Of a DNA stretch of 64,000 bases, positions 24,660 through 39,951 are shown piece by piece. Under the pieces are notes generated by a model. That model had not been told where the DNA came from and did no database searches. It saw nothing but the letters and a program-made list of their open reading frames with translations. This DNA is from Rhizophagus irregularis. Taxonomy: Eukaryota > Glomeromycota > Glomeromycetes > Glomerales > Glomeraceae. The position numbers and the translations under genes are program-made. The DNA is taken from positions 3,534,001-3,598,000 of the forward strand of contig NC_089430.1 of NCBI RefSeq assembly GCF_026210795.1. The letters run 5' to 3'. Every line of letters begins with the position of its first letter. The stretch's first letter is position 1.

Positions 24660-27600
24660 CTATCGGTTTTCCTCTTTGTCCACGTCCATTTGATTATTCT
24701 TATAAGAAAGTATACTCGTTTGAACTTTCCCGCGTCGATGACTGGTTACGTAATAAAGCCGCATATAAAGTCTTTGAATCAAGTCTTTAGCCTGAAAAAT
24801 AAGTATGTATATTAAGGCACAAACCATACAATATTCCTAAAACCTTGAGCAGCACATTTATGACCTTTACCTTTGTTCGTTCCATGAATGCGGCTCGCAT
24901 GTCCACTATTTAAACAAGTAAAATGAATAATTAGAATAAATTGATGTAACTTAGTATATTTATATAAATAATATTACCTATTCTTCCATGTAAATGGGTT
25001 AACTTGTTGACAATTTCTTCGATTGTATCCTATCATCAAAAAATGTATATATACTAAATTTTATTTATAATAATGCTGCAAGGGGGATAAGAATATAAGT
25101 GATTACCTTCGCATTTCTCAACTGTGATTCATCGTCTAAAGCATAATCAAGAAATAAAACATAATTATATAAATCAGTGTAATTAGTTTCGTCTCTAATT
25201 TTAAAAACGGTCAGACTATCCCGGAAAAGATCCGGAAGAGAATTGATAATCTCAGGTTCTATTACATCAAGCTGTGAATTAAGTCCATAATAAATAATTT
25301 TTCCTTAATGTGATTTCAAAAAAAAAAAGAAAATAGTAATAATAATAACAAAAATTTACTATGGAAAACGTTGACTTGAGACCAAACAAGAATCGAAATG
25401 CTAAAAAACGTCTTAATAAACGTCCGCGATTAGAAATCGGTAAATTCTCTAATATGGACGCTTTGAATTGCGTTATTGAGCCGCATGAAAATTCAACATC
25501 ATCACATATCAGCTTGGTCTTTATGTTTTTTTTTTTAAAAAAAACAGAAATAAAAAAAATAAAATAAATATAGGTCAAATTTTAATAGAGAACAAAAATT
25601 CGTAACTTACTTGTTCTTTCCATTGGTCTTCTTCAAACATCTCTAAAAGCAAATCTAATAGCTGTTCAATTTCGCTGGATAATGACAAAAGTCGTTTATC
25701 TAATGGCAATCGAAGAAAAACAATGACAGCAGATCTTATTTCTTCAGGACTTGAAAACGTGATTAACCTAAAATATAGAATAAATTCAGCGTAATTATTC
25801 ATGTTTTTTATTCATATACCAATTATTTCACCCTGACCTGTTATAAATCATAGGTACAAGTATTTTCAACAATTGTCTTACATTATCGATATAAGAGAAT
25901 TTAGGAGGAGCTTCTATTTAAAAAAAAAATACTTGATCTAAGTTAATCTTTGTTTAAATAATTAGTAAATAACAATAAGTAAATGTTAATACCGAATAGA
26001 GGAATTTGCATAATAATCTGTTCCAGGCAATATCGTGAACTAATCATTTGATTTGATGCACCCAATGTAGTTAATATATTGTATATTTCCATAAAAGAAA
26101 CATTTATGTCATTAGGTTCATTTTCCAGGTTAGAACTATAAATTCCCTGTATTATAAACAATAATTAACATTAAATTGAAGAGAAAAATAAACCGCCATT
26201 ATAATGTAACAATTACTTTAACTTCCGCAATATTTTTTAATGTGTTAAAAGATGCTTCTGAAATTATTTTGTCTTCTCCATAGCTTGCTGAAACAAAGAG
26301 TTAAGTATGTTTAATTCAATAAAAGGAATCTTATATGCATATAAAAGAAATATTCACCTAAACGAAGAAGCCAAATGATGACCTCAGTTGGTAATTGCCA
26401 ACCAATCTCAAATTGACGAGCAATCCAATTGTTACAAAGTATATCTTTGAGATTTTCTTTATCTGTAATTAAATACGTGATTGATTATAAAGATGAAGTA
26501 CGTAAAAGAAATGATTTAAAATATTTGAAGTACCAGAATACACTTTTAATAATAAATCAAATGTTGGATCGTTATTTAGAACTGCTGTCTGTAAATTAGG
26601 AATTTGCAGATTCTACCATAATAAATTTACATCAATATAAAAAATTTGAGAAGAAATATAAAATCATTTCAGTATATTTACAGAATTTAAGGTTCCGAAA
26701 AATTCTATTTGATGTCCTTGATCAAACTTATCAGTCTCTTCAAGTATCTAGTATGTCAAATAAATATTATCAAACTAAGATACTGGTAAATAATAAATTG
26801 ATTGTATAAAATTTCACAAGTTAACCTGCTGCAGATGTTCAAACTTTTCATCTTCGTTTAATATTGCAGCAGATATTTTTAATCGATCGTAATGGTCATA
26901 CGGATCTTCAAGTACATCTAACATCTAAAAGAAAAATAATTAAATAAAATTCACAAATAAATCACATTTTTAAGAAGTGACATTCACATCATCCTCAAGC
27001 AATTTTTCTAGGTCATTAATATTGTAGCCTGCTTTATCTCTTATCTTTTTTTCTCGAAGAAGTACTGGTAACGAATTTTGGTATGATGGTTTTAAAGGAT
27101 AATTTTCTTTTGAAGAGGGAGACAATGAATCATCATATATCGGAATGTCACCCTTTGTTGGAACAGCGTTAACTGTCGGAACAAATCCTTCTTGAAAAAT
27201 AACACGCCGAGAACGTGTGCTTCGTCGCAAGTTGCTTTTTGTATTCTTAGAACTAAGTACAAAAAAAAAAAATTCATAAAGATAATTGCAATTATATTCA
27301 ACCCTTAACAAAAACACACCTTTTTTCTGATTTCGATAACATTTGATCGACTTCATCATATTCAATAACCTAGTATCAACCGATAATTTATTATAATAAA
27401 CTCTTATATTAAAAGTATTTTAATACGGATAATTTAGCTTACGTCAGGAACGCTCTTCGAAACATCATCATCATCATCACTACTTATTGTAATTGTTTCA
27501 TTTTGATTATTAACATGGAGGTTTTTAAGTGGAGAATCAGGAGTTGCATTAAAACTTTTATATTGAGATTCAGTTGCATTGTGACTTTTCGGGGTTTTTC

Positions 27601-27913
27601 GCTTTGTACTTTTTTTTGAAGGTGGTGTACTGTTGTATGGATAATTCTCATTATCATGTTTTTTAGCAGAGGATTCCGAGTTTCTAACAAAAAAAAACCA
27701 TTTTAGTTTTAGTAACCTTTTTCGTATTATCCAAACTAACTTACGTATTATTATTTTGCGACGGAGGGAAAAAATTCGTGATTGGAGGTGTACTGTTCGA
27801 AAGAAAAGAAATAATATAACTTTGATAAATTTCAAAGTACGGGTTAAAAGCCGCGTTTATAAATGGACCACTTACCGAAAAGGTTTACGTGCTGGTGTTT
27901 TTTGCCTGACCAT
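24660..27913 (-). CDS. probable SLF2/Nse6-like CANIN-domain protein
   Basis: The start is at 27913 (MVRQKTPARKPFR) and the stop at 24660-24662. The protein is spread over roughly fifteen short exons. The N-terminal third is disordered and Ser/Asn-rich, with an acidic SUMO-interaction-like patch (ETITISSDDDDDVSK, about 27440-27500) and RSTRSRRVIF. The rest is helical: LPVLLREKKIRDKAGYNI, then ILNEDEKFEHLQQ, WIARQFEIGWQLPTEVIIWLL and RLPLDKRLLSLSSEIEQLLD. It closes with AKDLIQRLYMRLYYV. This layout resembles SLF2 (FAM178), which tethers the SMC5/6 complex and shares the CANIN domain with yeast Nse6. I recognise it by overall pattern, not by a diagnostic motif, so the function is tentative. It is divergent from WDR24. 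Confidence 0.5.
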
Positions 27914-28228
27914 TTTTTAATTTATTTAAAGAAGCGAAGGTAGTATCTTGGTTTACAGTGATTAATTATTCTTAAAACTGATACAAATTCGCGTCTCGAC
28001 TTTCGAGTTATTTGATTTATAGTCGTAACTGCGTATCTGCGTATTTATTGTACACAGTTTACTTGACGATCATACCAAGGGAACATCTAAAGGGTCCATT
28101 TTTACTAAATTTAGAAATTGAAATATATATATTGCACTCATCATTTTTTACTACCTATTCTGATTTTGGCAAGAAAACTTGCTCCGTCTTTGGCATATAA
28201 TTATATAATTACTACAATAATTTGAACA

Positions 28229-31200
28229 ATGTCGGATCGTTCAAAAACGGTCGTAGGACGTTTTTTTGACCGTCCCTCGACTCCTCCTTCTTGGCCCAAT
28301 TTTGGTCAAACACCAGAGACTGATTTAACAAACCACCTTTTTACATTAACAACAAGCCATGTTTGGAGTGACACAAATCGTTCTTCTAACGAAAAACAAC
28401 TATCGGGAAATGTACAGAGAATTTTAAAACTAAAACATAACCTAAATAGCTCTTTGACCGCTTTATCGGCTTCTCCAGATCATAATCAAGTAGTTGTAGC
28501 AGGTCGCGAGGGTAGTAAAGTTTTTCTTTAGATATATTTATTGTTAATAAACACTCGTTAACCTAATTATTCATTAATAGTTCTTAAAGTATTGAACGTC
28601 TCTGAAAGAGAAATTACCGAAGAATTTAATCTTAAGAATAGGCATCTCAATAAATATAGCAATGATGTAAAGTGGGGAAATACTTGTAAGTTTATTGGCA
28701 TTACTAAACTTATTTTTTTGAAATACATTTTAATTCAAATTCCGTTAGCTAGCTTGATCCAGGAATTAAGAGTAATTATACTGGTTGCTTTTTAGCCACA
28801 AAAAATAAAATCGCAACGGCGGCAACTAATGGATCAATCGCAATTTTGGATGTAGGAAATGGTCGTACCAAAATAGGTAAATAATCTATATAAAAATATT
28901 TTATTATATTTAATTATGCATTTATTCCTAAAGACTCTTCATTAGATCGAAAAATAGATGAACATTCACGTGCTGTGAATAGGATATGTTTTAATCCCAC
29001 AAATGGATCAATCCTTTTAAGCGCATCGCAAGATTGTACAATGAAGTTGTGGGTGAGTAATTTAGCAATGTAACAAAGAGCTTTTTTTCTTGAACCACTT
29101 ACAAATACAAGTTTTCATTATCAGGACTTAAGAGAACCGGATTCCGCAAGATTTACTTTTGAAGGCAAATGTGAGAATGTTCGGGATGTCCAATTTAATT
29201 CAATAAATCAATATGATTTTGCTGCAGCATTCGAAAATGGAGCTATTCAGGTTAGCGAATAAATATTTTTCTATTTACTATATACCGTGATTAATTAAGA
29301 CAACTTTATTAATATTTTTAAAGAAATGGGACATAAGAAAACCAACGATACATGAAAGAAAACTTAATGCACATCTAGGATCTGTTCTTGCTTTAGATTG
29401 GCATTCTGATGGAAGAACTATTGCTAGCGGAGGGCGCGACAAATTGATTAAAGTATGAAATAGATTATTTTTCTATTCGCTTAATTATTTAAATTTATAT
29501 TTTTTTTTCATATTAACTACGTAGATATGGGATATGAACTCAGACAATAGGAGACCAAGAGACGTTATTCACAGCATGACAAGCATAGCTCGCGTCCAAT
29601 GGCGACCCGATCATCCTAATGAAATTGCTTCATGTGCATTATTAAGTGACAGTCGAATTTTTATTTGGAATATAAGGAGGCCTTTTATTGCAAGTTATTA
29701 TTTTGAAGAGCATGAAGATGTTCCAACAGGTATCAAAATATTTTTTTTTTATAACTTTACTTTACATATCTTAATTAAAGTCAATTAAAATCTAGGATTT
29801 TTGTGGCATAATTCGGACGTATTATGGTCTTGTTCGAAAGATAAGTTCTTTATTCAACAAGATATAAACTGTTCTTATCGTCCATTGAGTTTGCTTAGTA
29901 AATGTAGTATTGGATGGAGCGTATATGATAAGATTGCGTTTTCAATTGAAAAATATGATGATTTAATCGCAGAAGATCAGTAAATATCCTTTTTGACAAG
30001 AACTCTTCTTATTATAAAACTTTATTTATTAACCATTATTTAGATCTAGATCGATACCACCCTCAAGTAATCAATTTAGAATTATACAAAGGAGAACATC
30101 ACCTAATATTATCGAAACTCGTAATGAAGTACGTCAATTTCTTTAATTAGAGTAATTATACCGTAAAACTTTTATAATTAATTAATTTTATAAAATTAAA
30201 AGTTTCAACAAAAGACTGGTATCGCCTCTCTTCCCACTTTCGATCACAAAGCTTTTTCGTATCTTGCTGAAAATTACATTATTTCAAATCACGATATTTG
30301 GTCTGCGTGTGAACATAATGCCAAGGTAAATCTCCGGCGTTGGCATATAGTGTCTATTTATGCTAAATATTAATTTGTAACATTTCATTATGAAGATTGC
30401 ATGGGATGTTCAAAGATTCAGAACTGCACAAACTTGGAAAATAATACAGCTTTTATATGGAATTTTGGAACCTGTGGATAATAATGCTCATAAGGGTATT
30501 TAAATTTTACTAAACTGTTTTAAATTCAGGTGATATTTAACAAGCTATCATTTATAAAATTCTAGATAAAGAAAGTGCAAATAGTTTGTTAAATGATTCG
30601 TCCCCCACTAATCCATCTAAATCTTCGAATGAAACAAAAGAATCGGATTCAATAAAGGATTTAAATACTGTAACAGAAAAGCATAACGAGTCCCTTGATG
30701 TAAGTCTATTAATTGATTGCTTGTAATTTGGCAATTATTCTTATCTAGCTCCTCTAAATAGGATGAGGTTTATTCATTTTATGACGATGACGATGATGAT
30801 GAATTTGGTCAAGTAGAAGAACGGGGTAAAGATTCGGAGTTTCAACAACCACGGCGAACTACGATTAAAATGAAGAGTGATATTGTTCAGTCAACATATA
30901 ATTCAACATTATGTCGGAACTGGGATAAAGAATCAATCATGATGCAGTTATTTGATTATTATGCAGAACAAGTTAAGATTTTATTATAATTTTTAAAAAA
31001 TCAATTTAGTAATGAATGACTTACAAGCATCGTTTTCAGGGTGATGTACAGATGTGTGTTACTTTAATACTAGTGCTTGGTGATATGATTAAAATAAGCC
31101 AAGAGAGGGTAGAACAATGGTTTTTTTCTTATATTGGTAGATATACGAAGCCATTTTATTCATTTCGAATGTTAATGGTTAAATTGATATTAATAAATAA

Positions 31201-31697
31201 ATTTTCTCCTAGAACTATTGCATAGGTTTCAACTCTGGTGTGCAGCTACGCATATTATTTCATCTTGCAGAGTTCCTTCTGTTGAAATGATGAATCAGGT
31301 TTGAATTATTATAATAATTGTCAAACTTACTATTTAAGGCTAATTGGAATAATAATATACAACAGCAATCCACAACAATATATACAACATGTAATAATTG
31401 TTTCAGACCAATACTTAACTCTAGAAGTGGATATTGGATATGTGATAAATGTCGGAAGATGCTAAATCCTTGCTCAATATGGTTCGTAAAATTTTTTCCA
31501 AAGAATGTATGGTTTTTTTTTTCAAAATTAATGTATTAAATTCTTTTGATTAAAGTCACAATACAGTGAAAGGGTTATATACTTGGTGTCAAGGTTGCAG
31601 TCATGGAGGGCATCTTTTTCATATGAAAGAATGGTTTTCGGCAAATAATGAATGTCCAACTGGATGTGGACATAACTGTTCGGTTGCCATTGAGTAA
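28229..31697 (+). CDS. WDR24 / SEA (GATOR2) complex subunit
   Basis: Component of GATOR2 (SEACAT), which relieves GATOR1 inhibition of TORC1 at the vacuole/lysosome. The start MSDRSKTVVGRFFDRPS is followed by WD40 repeats over exons to about 29980: LTALSASPDHNQVVVAG, ILLSASQDCTMKLWD, FAAAFENGAIQKWDIRKP, LDWHSDGRTIASGGRDKLIK and IASCALLSDSRIFIWNIRRP. A helical middle (about 30200-31300) is broken by an acidic linker (DDDDDDEFGQVEE). It ends in a RING-like zinc domain, CNNCFRPIL ... CDKC, then CHNTVKGLYTWCQGCSHGGH and ECPTGCGHNC, with TAA at 31695. The last exon junction uses GTTCGT at 31480 and restores the CSIC-H motif. Domain order matches WDR24. Confidence 0.87.
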
Positions 31698-31831
31698 GAT
31701 GATTATAAAAATTTACAATGTACTAATAACTTAACGCAAATATATCTATCATATGTGTTATACTATGATCTTATTAAACAATTGATGTTACATTGTATAA
31801 CATAATAAATTTATTTATATAATGTTCCGTA

Positions 31832-33952
31832 TTATTTGGCAATACCAACAATTGGTTTTTTCCTCTCTACTTGGTACGGAATTGATCCTTTTTTGGAATG
31901 TTTTCGTAAATTTTCTTCTTTTCGCCGCTGAGCCTGCAACATAATACGTTTTGTATTTTGTGCGTTCTTAATTACCTTTGGAACATTACGATGTCTTTGT
32001 ATTTTTTATGATTAGATTATTATTATGAGTATTAATTTATTATAAATAAAAAAGAACAACAAAAATATTTTTACCTTGAAATTCTTTTAATCTCCGGAAG
32101 GTATTTATATCGATCTATAAGCTTCTCTTGATATTCAATGTGAGCACGTTCTCTATAGTCCTTCTAATAAACATCGCACATATTACAAATATGAATAAAA
32201 AAATTTGATAGATAGTTTTATTTTTATTATTTTTATGTAATATTTCATTACCGGTCCAAGTTTTTCGGATGCTTTAGCCTTCCATAGTCGAATACTACCA
32301 TCATCAGAACCAGAAAGAACATATTTTGAATCCATGCTGTATTTAACGCAAAAAATGCGTTGCATTCGTTTGGTATGGTATATATCTCGACTGTGTCCTT
32401 GACGCGCTGAATAAATCCTCAATGTTCGATCATAAGCGCCAGTGACTATTTCTTCACCTGTTGGAGAATAATCTAGATCTAATCTGTGTTAAAATGGTTT
32501 TATGATAGTAAATTTAATAATTATAATAATTTTATTTTAAATTAAATAACTACTTACACTGCAGATACATGATCTTTGAGAACATTTAATGCACAATCCA
32601 TCTTACGCATGTCAAAAGTATAGCAGTTATGATCTTCATTTGCCTAAAATTTGTTATTAAATGCATATAAATTACTAAATATAAAAATTAAAAAACAAAT
32701 TTTAAAAACAAATAATACCGCTGTAAAATTGAATGCTTCCATTGGATTCCACGCTATAGCATTTGTTCTCATCTATAAAAAAATAATAATGAAAAATAAG
32801 TTAAAATAAATTTATACAAATAATGAATTTCTATTTATAATTAATATCGACCTGCAAAACCGATTTTGTCAAGGGAGAATTCATTCTGAGATCATAAAGA
32901 ATTATGGTTCTGTCTGTACCACAAGTACCAAAAATGTTTGTTTCTGTTTGATTGAATCGGATAGTATTAATTGTATCTACTCCCCAATTAAAAGTTTTGA
33001 TAGGATCTGACCTACAAAATAAAATAATGTAAAATATAAATTAAAATAACTTTTTTTCATGTGAAAAATTAAAAAATTCTTTATCTACCTATTTTCATCC
33101 CATATGTCAACTTGTGATCCGGAAGTGATAAAAATCGGGTCACTACGATGATGATCTATTGCGCTATATTTAAAGAATTGATATTTATTACAATAGATCA
33201 AAAATAAAAAGAGCCTTATATAAATTGCACCTTTATGTAACCTTTTATTCTAACCTGAAAGCAAATTTTCCGACATAAGTATTTAATGGCTAAAGATGTA
33301 AAATAAAAGTGAGATATTGGAAAAATAATCCAATTTGACAAAATATTATTGTAAATAAATCCCAAGGATCAATACTTACTTCGCCCGATTGATCAGGATT
33401 CCAAATCTTCACAGTTTTATCCGTCCCACATGAAAAGTATAAATTATCTTTTGTTAGGCTACAACAAACACCTTTGACAATACTTTTATGTCCAACAACC
33501 TTCCATTTTGTTTCTCGATCGGACAGATCCCATATCCTCAATTCTGATTTAACATTTTATTTACTAAATATGTTATAGAAAAAAGAATTTACAAAAAGTG
33601 AACACATTTACCTCCATCACCGCTTCCCGATATAACAGTTGTTAATTTTTTAGGATGTTTGGCCATACAGTAAACGCCATCAGAATGACCAGACAAGTCA
33701 CCGATAAAGGGCTTCGCAAACATTCGTTCTAATTTTACGGCATTAAGTGCTCTAGTGTACTCACGAGCCTTTTCCAATGGGTGTAATGTAGGGTCATAAT
33801 TACGTTTAATTTTATAAATATCTTGAGGAGTTTTACGTGTATACTCTAAAGTAGACCGAGAAAGAACCTTGACTTTCTATGAATAATTAAATAAACTCGG
33901 TTAGCTTTGTTTATTAAAAAATTTTTGGTTAAAAAAAAGGTCTTGATACCAT
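31832..33952 (-). CDS. SOF1: DCAF13/Sof1, U3 snoRNP WD-repeat protein
   Basis: WD40 protein of the small-subunit processome, needed for 18S rRNA processing; the animal orthologue also serves as a CUL4 adaptor. After the first Met it reads KVKVLSRSTLEYT, matching the family start. The ATG (33952-33950) is directly followed by a GTATCA intron, so exon 1 contributes one codon. Then come LERMFAKPFIGDLSGHSDGV, DGELRIWDLSDRETKWK, CGTDKTVKIWNPDQ, SGSQVDIWDENRSDPIKTFN, FGTCGTDRTIILYDLR, AWNPMEAFNFTAANEDHNCY, DYSPTGEEIVTGAYDRTLRI and SGSDDGSIRLWKAKASEKLG. The C-terminal Sof1 domain (KRISRHRNVPKVIKNAQ, RRKEENLRKHSKKGS) ends IVGIAK. WDR24 lies tail to tail, 134 bp away. Confidence 0.93.
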
Positions 33953-36088
<2,136 letters not shown>

Positions 36089-36104
<16 letters not shown>

Positions 36105-37472
36105 TTAATATTCGTGATTATCGTTTTTGTTAGCTTGGTTTGAGTACTATTTTGTGGTGAACTTTTATTATACATACGAATCCACGGATGATTTAAAACT
36201 TGTTCCATTGACGGACGGTTAATTGGATCCTTTTGTAATAACTGAATTTTATTATTAGAAAATATAATTTAAAATAAACTTATTAGTAAAATAAACTTAT
36301 TAGTAAGCAATAATTAATTAAATTACCATTATAATGATATCTCTCGCTTCTTTTGATACATAATCTGGAATCATCACTTCATCAAGTACTATCCTTTGAA
36401 TTGTTAGTGGAAATCCTATTGATTCAAATGGAGGTACACCGACCAACAATTCATAACATATTATCCCAAGTGCCCATACGTCCACTTTCTCATTATAAGA
36501 CTGACGTTTAACCATCTCAGGTGCTAGATAATCTAATGTTCCACAAATAGTTTTAAGTGATGAACTATATTTGAAGTGGGAATAGTGAGTATTATGAGTA
36601 TTATAACCGTTAGTTTTTAAACTTATATTTAGTTTTACTTGCTTTGTAAAGTCTTGTACATAAGTAGCCCAACCAAAATCTGCTAATTTGAGAACCCCTT
36701 GTTTATCTATTAGTAAATTTTCTGGCTTTAAATCTCGATGAACTATGTGACGTTCATGAACATATTTTAACGACTTTGCTATCTGTGCGATATACTAAAT
36801 TTATAAAATTTAAAAAGACCATTTATAATTGTGTATCACGATTTATTCAATTTATTCAGTTAAGTGTATACCCTTGACGCTTGTTTTTCAACAAATCGCA
36901 TTTGTCTTTTTAGTTGAGCATATAAAGTTCCGAGAGAAGCCCATTCCAAAATCATTACAACTCGTTTTTCATCTTGAAAATATCCGTATAATTTAAGGAT
37001 ATTAGGATGACTGAAATTTTTTATAAAATAAATTAGCTAAATATATTAAATCGAAAAATGAAATGAATATCTTACTTGAGATTTCCTTGAATTTCAACTT
37101 CGCGTTCCAATTGTCGTAGAAGTTTGTCATGCTTTAACTCTTGTTTTAATAATATCTTTAGAGCAACGATATATCCGCTTGATTTATTCGTTGCTAAATG
37201 AACACGTCCGTATTTACCCTTGCCAATTTCATGCCCAACTTTAAAATCCTTCATAGATAATATATGAAAATCAGGTTGCCTTCAAAAAAAATAAGGAAAA
37301 AATGTTACTAAAACATAGTTTAATTTAAATTCTCGGCTTATAAATCTTACTTGGTCAAAAGAAGAGCACGGTTTTCTTTATTATATTCATCTTTAGAAGT
37401 ATCCTGTATATAAGTTAATAAATAGTTTGATAATCGTTAAGAAAAAGGCATTTATTGTAAAAAAAATACCAT
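36089..37472 (-). CDS. Aurora-type Ser/Thr protein kinase
   Basis: Mitotic kinase by family. The kinase domain order is complete: VGHEIGKGKYGRVHLATNK (Gly-loop), IVALKILLKQEL (Lys), the hinge VVMILEWASLGTLYAQL, HIVHRDLKPENLLI, KLADFGWATYV (DFG-W as in Auroras), TICGTLDYLAPEMV (activation loop with T-C-G-T-x-D-Y), VDVWALGIICYELLVGVPPF and NRPSMEQVLNHPWI. The N-terminus is very short. The ATG at 37472-37470 abuts a GTATTT intron, and the next exon starts DTSKDEYNKENRALL, a KEN-box-like sequence suggesting APC/C control (inference). The stop TGA (36091-36089) falls inside the inferred last DPM1 exon. Confidence 0.87.
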
Positions 37473-38722
37473 CTTTTCGATTCTTAAACATTTATCATGC
37501 TATAAAATTTAAAAAACTTGTAGTTTGGAGTTTTATTGGAAAAATTCGCGTGACGTAATCCATTTTTTTTATTGAGATCATCTTAAAAAGTCTTAAGACT
37601 TCATGGCGAATATTAGTAAGACCATCAGTCTTTTAACGGTATCTTTTTTTATGAATTGATATTTTCTTAAAATATTTACTGTTTCAATAAAAAGGCTACA
37701 TATATTATTATTGTAACTAATTTAAAAATAAAAATAAAAAATTTTTATTTAATAATAAAAATTGGCCATAAAACATACCAATCATACCAAATTATAGACT
37801 CTAAAGCCGTATTCGATCACATGATTTTTCATATTACTGTAACTATTTGACGACCAAATTTAGATATCCGCACCTACATTTTTAGGCGGATAGATCCATT
37901 GATAGCAATCCTAGGATTCTGATTCAGATTATTTATATATACTGTATATCATTCTCAATTTTTGGTTTTTTCGCCATTTTGAAAATTTTCTCATAAGCCA
38001 TATCAATTGAATCAATTGAAGAAATTTATTAGGTTAAATTATTATTAAATTTTATAATGTATTTTTTCATTAAATCTAATAAAATTTACTTTAACTATAT
38101 TAAATATCAATAATTTCATCCATTAAAATTCAGAAATTAAGAATAAATCCCTAAATAAAGGATGAATCTGTTAATCCAAATTATCATCTGGGATCCAGAT
38201 TGAATTTGAATGACTCTTTAAAAATAGGATTAGAATATTAAATGAATATCCTTATTCTAGAGATACTTATCCTAGACCTCTAGTAATTTAATTGGGCAAA
38301 AATTGTGTTATTTTGTAGCATAAATTTTTTTTTTGTTAGTAATACTTAGCATTTCTTTAAGCAATCATTCCACCCTACTTTTAAAAATAGATTTTACTAA
38401 TTAAACACATTCCAACCAGTTCCAACATGTGATTGTGAAAAATAACATGATGATGATTTTGACTAACAAAAAAAAACTAAGTTTTCCAGATATTTGTGGA
38501 TTACAAGGTGTGATGATGGTGACAAATAAATCTATTTTTAGAAGTAGGGATGGGATGATTAATCCATTTCTTTATTATATTTATAATAAGAATTTACATA
38601 TATAATATTTATATAAAGTTAAAAATACTTTCTACTAACTCTATATTTCTATAAATACATAACACTATTATCTATTTAAACTATTAAACTAAACTTATTA
38701 AACTATTCTATATATTAACTAA
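37473..38722. other. AT-rich gene-free DNA
   Basis: Upstream of Aurora. It is A+T rich with several short degenerate repeats, and no ORF or RNA gene is visible. Confidence 0.5.
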
Positions 38723-39860
38723 TTTAATTCATGATTCAGATAAGAATGAGTGAGCAATTTTGCGATTCCCAAATGTGGATGTCCTTACATATGTAAATCC
38801 ATCAATTTTCAGCCAAATTGTTTGAAATTTTTACTGAAAAAACTTTAAGATTGGCTCTATCATATTTAAGTATTTAATATAATATTTATAACAGCTCTAA
38901 ATTTAAAAATAATTTACAAAATAGGAGTAATAAAAAATAAAAAAAATTAAAAAGAATTTTTTTACAAATTTTTTAAAAAAATGCTTGGTTTATATTCAGA
39001 ATATATGTTTTTATGGAGTTTAATCTATTTTTAAACTTTTAAAATTAGTATTTAATTTGTGATTCATATAAAAATAAGGAGTAAATCACTAATTAAATTT
39101 GAAAAAAATAAAAAAAACTTGTTTTTGCAATTATCTCGTGATCTAGTAATTCAATTTCAATGAACATTTTTATATTGTGTAGCTCTCCAATTTCTCTATA
39201 TAATAAAAAAAAAGATTGTTGAAATTGGACCAATAGATTGTGAGATAATTGCAAAAAACGAGTTTTTTCAGAGGATAACTGCATTTATCTAATATATTCT
39301 GAAAAAAATCATTTTTGCGATTATCTCACGATCTATTATCCAAATAAAGATCGGTTTTTTTCATTTAAAGATTCTTTTTTTATTTTGTAGAGAGCTTAGA
39401 GAGCTACACAATAAAAAATGTTCACCAAAGTCGAATCATTGGATCATAGGATAATCACAAAAAATGATTTTTTTATTTACTTAAAATTTAATTAGTGATT
39501 TTCTCTATTGGTACATAGAATATGAATTAAATACTAATTTTAAAAGTTTAAAAATAGATTGCACTTCTCTAAAAACATATATTCTGAATATTAATCAAGA
39601 ATTTTTTTTAAAAAAATTCATGAAAAATTTTCTTGATTTATTTTTGATTTCTTATTACACCTATTATGCAATTATTCTTAAACTTTTGAGCTTTATAAAT
39701 ATTACATTAAATATTCAGATATGATAGAGCCAATCTTAAAGTTTTTTCAGTAAAAATTTCAAATGATTTGGCTAAAAATTGATGGATTTATATATGTAAG
39801 GATACCCACATTTAGGATCGCAAAATTACTCACTCATTCTTATCTGAATCACGAATTAAT
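38723..39860. mobile_element. 1.1-kb long-inverted-repeat (foldback) element
   Basis: The left arm from TTAATTCATGATTCAGATAA (38724) is matched inverted by the right arm ending TTATCTGAATCACGAATTAA (39859). Similarity continues almost to the centre near 39290, with GATTGGCTCTATCATAT, ACATATATTCTGAA and CAATTATCTCGTGATCTA recurring in both arms. Each arm is over 500 bp. There is no transposase. Its core CAATTATCTCGTGATCTAGT is also found in the element at 40520-40840. Confidence 0.75.
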
Positions 39861-39951
39861 ATAAATCCTAAATGGAAACTCTTTCTGACAATCATTATGA
39901 CCATTTTTTTCGCAAAATAAAATTTTATTTTTTATAATTTTTAGCTCAAAA

